DNA from: Mimachlamys varia
Lineage: Eukaryota > Mollusca > Bivalvia > Pectinida > Pectinidae
NCBI GenBank assembly: GCA_947623455.1
Contig: OX392529.1
Span: 4,774,001-4,838,000 of the forward strand
Reading direction: 5' to 3'
Length of the DNA stretch: 64,000 bases
This document shows positions 49,950 to 61,700 of the stretch, one piece after another. The notes beneath the pieces were generated by a model, which had not been told where the DNA came from, did no database searches, and saw only the letters and a list, made by a program, of their open reading frames with translations. Position numbers and translations under genes: made by a program. Positions within the stretch are counted from its first letter, which is position 1, and the number at the start of each line of letters is the position of its first letter.

Positions 49950-52900
49950 GTCCGATATAATCTAGGGAGGGTGGTATGTCGTAGTCTGATATAATCTAGA
50001 GAGGGTTGTATGTCGTAGTCCGATATAATCTAGGGAGGGTTGTATGTCGTAGTCCGATATAATCTAGGGAGGGTTGTATGTCGTAGTCTGATATGATCTA
50101 GGGAGGGTTGTATGTCGTAGTCCGATATAATCTAGGGAGGGTTGTATGTCGTAGTCTGACATAATCTAGGGAGGGTTGTATGTCGTAGTCTGATATAATC
50201 TAGGGAGGGTTGTATGTCGTAGTCTGATATAATCTAGGGAGGGTTGTATGTCGTAGTCCGATATAATCTAGGGAGGGTTGTATGTCGTAGTCTGATATAA
50301 TCTAGGGAGGGTAGTATGTCGTAGTCTGATATAATCTAGGGAGGGTTGTATGTCGTAGTCTGATATAATCTAGGGAGGGTTGTATGTCGTAGTGTGATAT
50401 AATCTAGGGAGGGTTGTATGTCGTAGTCTGATATAATCTAGGGAGGGTTGTATGTCGTAGTCTGATATAATCTAGGGAGGGTTGTATGTCGTAGTGTGAT
50501 ATAATCTAGGGAGGGTTGTATGTCGTAGTCTGATATAATCTAGGGAGGGTTGTATGTCGTAGTCTGATATAATCTAGGGAGGGTTGTATGTCGTAGTCTG
50601 ATATAATCTAGGGAGGGTTGTATGTCGTAGTCTGATATAATCTAGGGAGGGTTGTATGTCGTAGTGTGATATAATCTAGGGAGGGTTGTATGTCGTAGTG
50701 TGATATAATCTAGGGAGGGTTGTATGTCGTAGTCTGATATAATCTAGGGAGGGTTGTATATCGTAGTGTGATATAATCTAGGGAGGGTTGTATGTCGTAG
50801 TCTGATATAATCTAGGGAGGGTTGTATGTCGTAGTCCGATATAATCTAGGGAGGGTAGTATGTCATAGTCTGATATAATCTAGGGAGGGTTGTATGTCGT
50901 AGTCCGATATAATCTAGGGAGGGTAGTATGTCGTAGTCTGATATAATCTAGGGAGGGTTGTATGTCGTAGTGTGATATAATCTAGGGAGGGTTGTATGTC
51001 GTAGTCCGATATAATCTAGGGAGGGTTGTATGTCGTAGTGTGATATAATCTAGAAAGGGTTGTATATCGTAGTCCGATATAATCTAGGGAGGGTTGTATG
51101 TCGTAGTCTGATATGATCTAGGGAGGGTTGTATGTCGTAGTCCGATATAATCTAGGGAGGGTTGTATGTCATAGTCTGATATAATCTAGGGAGGGTTGTA
51201 TGTCGTAGTCTGATATAATCTAGGGAGGGTAGTATGTCATAGTCTGATATAATCTAAGGAGGGTAGTATGTCGTAGTCTGATATAATCTAGGGAGGGTTG
51301 TATGTCGTAGTCTGATATAATCTAGGGAGGGTTGTATGTCTTAGTGTGATATAATCTAGGGAGGGTTGTATGTCGTAGTCTGATATAACCTAGGTAGGGT
51401 AGTATGTCTTAGTGTGATATAATCTAGGGAGGGTTGTATGTCTTAGTGTGATATAATCTAGGGAGGGTTGTATGTCGTAGTCTGATATAATCTAGGGAGG
51501 GTTGTATGTCTTAGTGTGATATAATCTAGGGAGGGTTGTATGTCGTAGTCTGATATAACCTAAGTAGGGTTGTATGTCGTAGTCTGATATAATCTAGGGA
51601 GGGTTGTATATCGTAGTGTGATATAATCTAGGGAGGGTTGTATGTCGTAGTCTGATATAATCTAGGGAGGGTTGTATGTCGTAGTCTGATATAATCTAGG
51701 GAGGGTTGTATGTCGTAGTCTGATATAATCTAGGGAGGGTTGTATGTCGTAGTGTGATATAATCTAGAGGGTTGTATGTCGTAGTCTGATATAACCTAGG
51801 GAGGGTTGTATGTCGTAGTCTGATATAATCTAGGGAGGGTTGTATGTCGTAGTGTGATATAATTAAGGGAGGGTTGTATGTCGTAGTCTGATAGAACCTA
51901 GGGAGGGTTGTATGTCGTAGTCTGATATAATCTAGGGAGGGTTGTATGTCGTAGTGTGATATAATCAAGGGAGGGTTGTATGTCGTAGTCTGATATAACC
52001 TAGGGAGGGTTGTATGTCGTAGTCTGATATAATCTAGGGAGGGTTGTATGTCGTAGTCCGATATAATCTAGGGAGGGTTGTATGTCGTAGTCCGATATAA
52101 TCTAGGGAGGGTAGTATGTCGTAGTCTGATATAATCTAGGGAGGGTTGTATGTCGTAGTGTGATATAATCTAGGGAGGGTTGTATGTCGTAGTCTGATAT
52201 AATCTAGGGAGGGTAGTATGTCGTAGTCCGATATAATCTAGGGAGGGTTGTATGTCGTAGTGTGATATAATCTAGAGGGTTGTATGTCGTAGTCTGATAT
52301 AACCTAGGGAGGGTTGTATGTCGTAGTCCGATATAATCTAGGGAGGGTTGTATGTCGTAGTGTGATATAATCTAGGGAGGGTTGTATGTCGTAGTCTGAT
52401 ATAATCTAGAGAGGGTTGTATGTCGTAGTCTGATATAATCTAGGGAGGGTTGTATGTCGTAGTCCGATATAATCTAGGGAGGGTTGTATGTCGTAGTCTG
52501 ATATAATCTAGGGAGGGTTGTATGTCATAGTCTGATATAATCTAGGGAGGGTTGTATATCGTAGTCTGATATAATCTAGGGAGGGTAGTATGTCGTAGTC
52601 TGATATAATCTAGGGAGGGTAGTATGTCGTAGTCTGATATAATCTAGGGAGGGTTGTATGTCGTAGTCTGATATAATCTAGGGAGGGTAGTATGTCGTAG
52701 TTTGGATATAATCTAGGGAGGGTTGTATGTCGTAGTCTGATATAATCTATGGAGGGTTGTATGTCGTAGTTTGGATATAATCTAGGGAGGGTAGTATGTC
52801 ATAGTCTGATATAATCTAGGGAGGGTTGTATGTCGTAGTCTGATATAATGTAGGGAGGGTTGTATGTCGTAGTCTGATATAATCTAGGGAGGGTTGTATG

Positions 52901-55200
52901 TCGTAGTGTGATATAATCTAGGGAGGGTTGTATGTCGTAGTCTGATATAATGTAGGGAGGGTTGTATGTCGTAGTCTGATATAATCTAGGGAGGGTTGTA
53001 TGTCGTAGTCTGATATAATGTAGGGAGGGTTGTATGTCGTAGTCTGATATAATCTAGGGAGGGTTGTATATCGTAGTCCGATATAATCTAGGGAGGGTAG
53101 TATGTCGTAGTCCGATATAATCTAGGGAGGGTTGTATGTCGTAGTCCGATATAATCTAGGGAGGGTTGTATGTCGTAGTCCGATATAATCTAGGGAGGGT
53201 TGTATGTCGTAGTCCGATATAATCTAGGGAGGGTTGTATGTCGTAGTCTGATATAATCTAGGGATGGTTGTATGTCGTAGTCCGATATAATCTAGGGAGG
53301 GTTGTATGTCGTAGTCCGATATAATCTAGGGAGGGTTGTATGTCGTAGTCCGATATAATCTAGGGAGGGTTGTATGTCGTAGTCCGATATAATCTAGGGA
53401 GGGTTGTATATCGTAGTCCGATATAATCTAGGGATGGTTGTATGTCGTAGTCCGATATAATCTAGGGAGGGTTGTATGTCGTAGTCCGATATAATCTAGG
53501 GAGGGTTGTATGTCGTAGTCTGATATAATCTAGAGAGGGTTGTATGTCGTAGTCTGATATAACCTAGGGAGGGTTGTATGTCGTAGTCTGATATAATGTA
53601 GGGAGGGTTGTATGTCGTAGTCTGATATAATCTAGGGAGGGTTGTATATCGTAGTCCGATATAATCTAGGGAGGGTTGTATGTCGTAGTCTGATATAATC
53701 TAGGGAGGGTTGTATGTCGTAGTCCGATATAATCTAGGGAGGGTTGTATGTCGTAGTCTGATATAATCTAGGGAGGGTTGTATGTCGTAGTCTGATATAA
53801 TCTAGGGAGGGTTGTATGTCGTAGTGTGATATAATCTAGACAGGGTTGTATATCGTAGTCTGATATAATCTAGGGAGGGTTGTATGTCGTAGTCCGATAT
53901 AATCTAGGGAGGGTTGTATGTCGTAGTCTGATATAACCTAGGGAGGGTAATATGTCGTAGTGTGATATAATCTAGACAGGGTTGTATATCGTAGTCCGAT
54001 ATAATCTAGGGAGGGTTGTATGTCGTAGTCTGATATAATCTAGGGAGGGTTGTATGTCGTAGTCCTATATAATCTAGGGAGGGTTGTATGTCGTAGTCTG
54101 ATATGATCTAGGGAGGGTTGTATGTCGTAGTCTGATATAACCTAGGGAGGGTTGTATGTCGTAGTCTGATATAATCTAGGGAGGGTTGTATGTCATAGTC
54201 TGATATAATCTAGGGAGGGTTGTATGTCGTAGTCTGATAAAATCTAGGGAGGGTTGTATGTCGTAGTCTGATATAACTTAGGGAGGGTTGTATGTCGTAG
54301 TCTGATATAATCTAGGGAGGGTTGTATGTCATAGTCTGATATAATCTAGGGAGGGTTGTATGTCGTAGTCTGATATAATCTAGGGAGGGTAGTATGTCGT
54401 AGTCTGATATAATCTAGGGAGGGTTGTATGTCGTAGTCTGATATAATCTAGGGAGGGTTGTATGTCGTAGTCTGATATAATCTAGAGAGGGTTGTATGTC
54501 GTAGTCTGATATAATCTAGGGAGGGTTGTATGTCGTAGTCTGATATAATCTAGGGAGGGTTGTATGTCGTAGTCTGATATAATCTAGGGAGGGTTGTATG
54601 TCGTAGTCCGATATAATCTAGGGAGGGTTGTATATCGTAGTCCTATATAATGTAGGGAGGGTAGTATGTCGTAGTGTGATATAATCTAGGGAGGGTTGTA
54701 TGTCGTAGTCTGATATAATCTAGGGAGGGTTGTATGTCGTAGTCTGATATAATCTAGGGAGGGTTGTATGTCGTAGTCCGATATAATCTAGGAAGGGTTG
54801 TATGTCGTAGTCCGATATAATCTAGGGAGGGTAGTATGTCGTAGTCTGATATAATCTAGGGAGGGTTGTATGTCGTAGTGTGATATAATCTAGGGAGGGA
54901 AATATGTCGTAGTCCGATATAATCTAGGGAGGGTAGTATGTCGTAGTCTGATATAATCTAGGGAGGGTTGTATGTCGTAGTGTGATATAATCTAGACAGG
55001 GTTGTATGTCGTAGTCCGATATAATGTAGGGAGGGTTGTATGTCGTAGTCTGATATAATCTAGGGAGGGTTGTATGTCGTAGTCTGATATAATCTAGGGA
55101 GGGTTGTATGTCGTAGTCTGATATAATCTAGGGAGGGTAGTATGTCATAGTCTGATATAATCTAGGGAGGGTAGTATGTCGTAGTCTGATATAATCTAGA
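49950..55200. repeat. Large duplicated block of the 34-bp satellite (matches ~40.7-46.9 kb)
   Basis: Rare markers line up at a constant 9212-bp offset: GGTGGTATG at 40758 and 49970, CCTAAGTAGGG at 42347 and 51559, the CTAGAGGG unit near 43050 and 52262. Farther right the offset drops to 8298 (TTTGG at 44403 and 52701), exactly 914 less, because this block has one copy of the 914-bp subunit instead of two. Block ends are approximate. Confidence 0.8.
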
Positions 55201-58200
55201 CAGGGTTGTATATCGTAGTCCGATATAATCTAGGGAGGGTAGTATGTCATAGTCTGATATAATCTAGGGAGGGTAGTATGTCGTAGTCTGATATAATCTA
55301 GACAGGGTTGTATATCGTAGTCCGATATAATCTAGGGAGGGTTGTATGTCGTAGTCCGATATAATCTAGGGAGGGTTGTATGTCGTAGTGTGATATAATC
55401 TAGGGAGGGTTGTATGTCGTAGTCTGATATAATCTAGAGAGGGTTGTATGTCGTAGTCTGATATAATCTAGGGAGGGTTGTATGTCGTAGTCCGATATAA
55501 TCTAGGGAGGGTTGTATGTCGTAGTCTGATATAATCTAGGGAGGGTTGTATGTCATAGTCTGATATAATCTAGGGAGGGTTGTATATCGTAGTCTGATAT
55601 AATCTAGGGAGGGTAGTATGTCGTAGTCTGATATAATCTAGGGAGGGTAGTATGTCGTAGTCTGATATAATCTAGGGAGGGTTGTATGTCGTAGTCTGAT
55701 ATAATCTAGGGAGGGTAGTATGTCGTAGTTTGGATATAATCTAGGGAGGGTTGTATGTCGTAGTCTGATATAATCTATGGAGGGTTGTATGTCGTAGTTT
55801 GGATATAATCTAGGGAGGGTAGTATGTCATAGTCTGATATAATCTAGGGAGGGTTGTATGTCGTAGTCTGATATAATGTAGGGAGGGTTGTATGTCGTAG
55901 TGTGATATAATCTAGGGAGGGTTGTATGTCGTAGTGTGATATAATCTAGGGAGGGTTGTATGTCGTAGTCTGATATAATGTAGGGAGGGTTGTATGTCGT
56001 AGTCTGATATAATCTAGGGAGGGTTGTATGTCGTAGTGTGATATAATGTAGGGAGGGTTGTATGTCGTAGTCTGATATAATCTAGGGAGGGTTGTATATC
56101 GTAGTCCGATATAATCTAGGGAGGGTAGTATGTCGTAGTCCGATATAATCTAGGGAGGGTTGTATGTCGTAGTCCGATATAATCTAGGGAGGGTTGTATG
56201 TCGTAGTCCGATATAATCTAGGGAGGGTTGTATGTCGTAGTCCGATATAATCTAGGGAGGGTTGTATGTCGTAGTCTGATATAATCTAGGGATGGTTGTA
56301 TGTCGTAGTCCGATATAATCTAGGGAGGGTTGTATGTCGTAGTCCGATATAATCTAGGGAGGGTTGTATGTCGTAGTCCGATATAATCTAGGGAGGGTTG
56401 TATGTCGTAGTCCGATATAATCTAGGGAGTGTTGTATATCGTAGTCCGATATAATCTAGGGATGGTTGTATGTCGTAGTCCGATATAATCTAGGGAGGGT
56501 TGTATGTCGTAGTCCGATATAATCTAGGGAGGGTTGTATGTCGTAGTCTGATATAATCTAGGGAGGGTTGTATGTCGTAGTCTGATATAACCTAGGGAGG
56601 GTTGTATGTCGTAGTCTGATATAATGTAGGGAGGGTTGTATGTCGTAGTCTGATATAATCTAGGGAGGGTTGTATATCGTAGTCCGATATAATCTAGGGA
56701 GGGTTGTATGTCGTAGTCTGATATAATCTAGGGAGGGTTGTATGTCGTAGTCCGATATAATCTAGGGAGGGTTGTATGTCGTAGTCTGATATAATCTAGG
56801 GAGGGTTGTATGTCGTAGTCTGATATAATCTAGGGAGGGTTGTATGTCGTAGTGTGATATAATCTAGACAGGGTTGTATATCGTAGTCTGATATAATCTA
56901 GGGAGGGTTGTATGTCATAGTCCGATATAATCTAGGGAGGGTTGTATGTCGTAGTCTGATATAATCTAGGGAGGGTAATATGTCGTAGTGTGATATAATC
57001 TAGACAGGGTTGTATATCGTAGTCCGATATAATCTAGGGAGGGTTGTATGTCGTAGTCTGATATAATCTAGGGAGGGTTGTATGTCGTAGTCCTATATAA
57101 TCTAGGGAGGGTTGTATGTCGTAGTCTGATATGATCTAGGGAGGGTTGTATGTCGTAGTCTGATATAACCTAGGGAGGGTTGTATGTCGTAGTCTGATAT
57201 AATCTAGGGAGGGTTGTATGTCATAGTCTGATATAATCTAGGGAGGGTTGTATGTCGTAGTCTGATAAAATCTAGGGAGGGTTGTATGTCGTAGTCTGAT
57301 ATAACCTAGGGAGGGTTGTATGTCGTAGTCTGATATAATCTAGGGAGGGTTGTATGTCATAGTCTGATATAATCTAGGGAGGGTTGTATGTCGTAGTCTG
57401 ATATAATCTAGGGAGGGTAGTATGTCGTAGTCTGATATAATCTAGGGAGGGTTGTATGTCGTAGTCTGATATAATCTAGGGAGGGTTGTATGTCGTAGTC
57501 TGATATAATCTAGAGAGGGTTGTATGTCGTAGTCTGATATAATCTAGGGAGGGTTGTATGTCGTAGTCTGATATAATCTAGGGAGGGTTGTATGTCGTAG
57601 TCTGATATAATCTAGGGAGGGTTGTATGTCGTAGTCCGATATAATCTAGGGAGGGTTGTATGTCGTAGTCCTATATAATGTAGGGAGGGTAGTATGTCGT
57701 AGTGTGATATAATCTAGGGAGGGTTGTATGTCGTAGTCTGATATAATCTAGGGAGGGTTGTATGTCGTAGTCTGATATAATCTAGGGAGGGTTGTATGTC
57801 GTAGTCCGATATAATCTAGGAAGGGTTGTATGTCGTAGTCCGATATAATCTAGGGAGGGTAGTATGTCGTAGTCTGATATAATCTAGGGAGGGTTGTATG
57901 TCGTAGTGTGATATAATCTAGGGAGGGAAATATGTCGTAGTCCGATATAATCTAGGGAGGGTAGTATGTCGTAGTCTGATATAATCTAGGGAGGGTTGTA
58001 TGTCGTAGTGTGATATAATCTAGGGAGGGTAGTATGTCATAGTCTGATATAATCTAGGGAGGGTTGTATGTCGTAGTCTGATATAATCTAGGGAGGGTAG
58101 TATGTCATAGTCTGATATAATCTAGGGAGGGTAGTATGTCGTAGTCTGATATAATCTAGACAGGGTTGTATATCGTAGTCCGATATAATCTAGGGAGGGT

Positions 58201-58779
58201 AGTATGTCATAGTCTGATATAATCTAGGGAGGGTAGTATGTCGTAGTCTGATATAATCTAGACAGGGTTGTATATCGTAGTCCGATATAATCTAGGGAGG
58301 GTAGTATGTCATAGTCTGATATAATCTAGGGAGGGTTGTATGTCGTAGTCCGATATAATCTAGGGAGGGTTGTATATCGTAGTCTGATATAATCTAGGGA
58401 GGGTTGTATGTCGTAGTGTGATATAATCTAGGGAGGGTCGTATGTCGTAGTCTGATATAATCTAGGGAGGGTTGTATGTCGTAGTCTGATATGATCTAGG
58501 GAGGGTTGTATGTCGTAGTCCGATATAATCTAGGGAGGGTAGTATGTCATAGTCTGATATAATCTAGGGAGGGTTGTATGTCGTAGTCTGATATAATCTA
58601 GGGAGGGTTGTATGTCGTAGTCTGATATAACCTAGGGAGGGTAGTATGTCATAGTCTGATATAATCTAGGGAAAGTTGTATGTCGTAGTCTGATATAATC
58701 TAGGGAGGGTTGTATGTCGTAGTCTGATATAATCTAGGGAGGGTTGTATGTCGTAGTCTGATATAATCTATGGAGGGTT

Positions 58780-61700
58780 GTATGTCGTAGTTTGGATATA
58801 ATCTAGGGAGGGTAGTATGTCATAGTCTGATATAATCTAGGGAGGGTTGTATGTCGTAGTCTGATATAATGTAGGGAGGGTTGTATGTCGTAGTCTGATA
58901 TAATCTAGGGAGGGTTGTATGTCGTAGTGTGATATAATCTAGGGAGGGTTGTATGTCGTAGTCTGATATAATGTAGGGAGGGTTGTATGTCGTAGTCTGA
59001 TATAATCTAGGGAGGGTTGTATGTCGTAGTCTGATATAATGTAGGGAGGGTTGTATGTCGTAGTCTGATATAATCTAGGGAGGGTTGTATATCGTAGTCT
59101 GATATAATCTAGGGAGGGTTGTATGTCGTAGTCCGATATAATCTAGGGAGGGTAGTATGTCGTAGTCCGATATAATCTAGGGAGGGTTGTATGTCGTAGT
59201 CCGATATAATCTAGGGAGGGTTGTATGTCGTAGTCCGATATAATCTAGGGAGGGTTGTATGTCGTAGTCCGATATAATCTAGGGAGGGTTGTATGTCGTA
59301 GTCTGATATAATCTAGGGGTGGTTGTATGTCGTAGTCCGATATAATCTAGGGAGGGTTGTATGTCGTAGTCCGATATAATCTAGGGAGGGTTGTATGTCG
59401 TAGTCCGATATAATCTAGGGAGGGTTGTATGTCGTAGTCCGATATAATCTAGGGAGGGTTGTATATCGTAGTCCGATATAATCTAGGGAGGGTTGTATGT
59501 CGTAGTCCGATATAATCTAGGGAGGGTTGTATGTCGTAGTCCGATATAATCTAGGGAGGGTTGTATGTCGTAGTCCGATATAATCTAGGGAGGGTTGTAT
59601 GTCGTAGTCCGATATAATCTAGGGAGGGTTGTATGTCGTAGTCCGATATAATCTAGGGAGGGTTGTATGTCGTAGTCCGATATAATCTAGGGAGGGTTGT
59701 ATATCGTAGTCCGATATAATCTAGGGATGGTTGTATGTCGTAGTCCGATATAATCTAGGGAGGGTTGTATGTCGTAGTCCGATATAATCTAGGGAGGGTT
59801 GTATGTCGTAGTCTGATATAATCTAGGAAGGGTTGTATGTCGTAGTCTGATATAACCTAGGGAGGGTTGTATGTCGTAGTCTGATATAATGTAGGGAGGG
59901 TTGTATGTCGTAGTCTGATATAATCTAGGGAGGGTTGTATATCGTAGTCCGATATAATCTAGGGAGGGTTGTATGTCGTAGTCTGATATAATCTAGGGAG
60001 GGTTGTATGTCGTAGTCCGATATAATCTAGGGAGGGTTGTATGTCGTAGTCTGATATAATCTAGGGAGGGTTGTATGTCGTAGTCTGATATAATCTAGGG
60101 AGGGTTGTATGTCGTAGTGTGATATAATCTAGACAGGGTTGTATATCGTAGTCTGATATAATCTAGGGAGGGTTGTATGTCGTAGTCCGATATAATCTAG
60201 GGAGGGTTGTATGTCGTAGTCTGATATAATCTAGGGAGGGTAATATGTCGTAGTGTGATATAATCTAGACAGGGTTGTATATCGTAGTCCGATATAATCT
60301 AGGGAGGGTTGTATGTCGTAGTCTGATATAATCTAGGGAGGGTTGTATGTCGTAGTCCTATATAATCTAGGGAGGGTTGTATGTCGTAGTCTGATATGAT
60401 CTAGGGAGGGTTGTTTGTCGTAGTCTGATATAACCTAGGGAGGGTTGTATGTCGTAGTCTGATATAATCTAGGGAGGGTTGTATGTCATAGTCTGATATA
60501 ATCTAGGGAGGGTTGTATGTCGTAGTCTGATAAAATCTAGGGAGGGTTGTATGTCGTAGTCTGATATAACCTAGGGAGGGTTGTATGTCGTAGTCTGATA
60601 TAATCTAGGGAGGGTTGTATGTCATAGTCTGATATAATCTAGGGAGGGTTGTATGTCGTAGTCTGATATAATCTAGGGAGGGTAGTATGTCGTAGTCTGA
60701 TATAATCTAGGGAGGGTTGTATGTCGTAGTCTGATATAATCTAGGGAGGGTTGTATGTCGTAGTCTGATATAATCTAGAGAGGGTTGTATGTCGTAGTCT
60801 GATATAATCTAGGGAGGGTTGTATGTCGTAGTCTGATATAATCTAGAGAGGGTTGTATGTCGTAGTCTGATATAATCTAGGGAGGGTTGTATGTCATAGT
60901 CTGATATAATCTAGGGAGGGTTGTATGTCGTAGTCTGATATAATCTAGGGAGGGTAGTATGTCGTAGTCTGATATAATCTAGGGAGGGTTGTATGTCGTA
61001 GTCTGATATAATCTAGGGAGGGTTGTATGTCGTAGTCTGATATAATCTAGAGAGGGTTGTATGTCGTAGTCTGATATAATCTAGGGAGGGTTGTATGTCG
61101 TAGTCTGATATAATCTAGGGAGGGTTGTATGTCGTAGTCTGATATAATCTAGGGAGGGTTGTATGTCGTAGTCCGATATAATCTAGGGAGGGTTGTATGT
61201 CGTAGTCCTATATAATGTAGGGAGGGTAGTATGTCGTAGTGTGATATAATCTAGGGAGGGTTGTATGTCGTAGTCTGATATAATCTAGGGAGGGTTGTAT
61301 GTCGTAGTCTGATATAATCTAGGGAGGGTTGTATGTCGTAGTCCGATATAATCTAGGAAGGGTTGTATGTCGTAGTCCGATATAATCTAGGGAGGGTAGT
61401 ATGTCATAGTCTGATATAATCTAGGGAGGGTTGTATGTCGTAGTCCGATATAATCTAGGGAGGGTTGTATATCGTAGTCTGATATAATCTAGGGAGGGTT
61501 GTATGTCGTAGTGTGATATAATCTAGGGAGGGTCGTATGTCGTAGTCTGATATAATCTAGGGAGGGTTGTATGTCGTAGTCTGATATGATCTAGGGAGGG
61601 TTGTATGTCGTAGTCCGATATAATCTAGGGAGGGTAGTATGTCATAGTCTGATATAATCTAGGGAGGGTTGTATGTCGTAGTCTGATATAATCTAGGGAG

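Noticed and set aside
42484..52000. Three identical 90-codon frames as a gene family
   Set aside because: They are copies of one stretch of the 34-bp satellite carried along by higher-order duplication.
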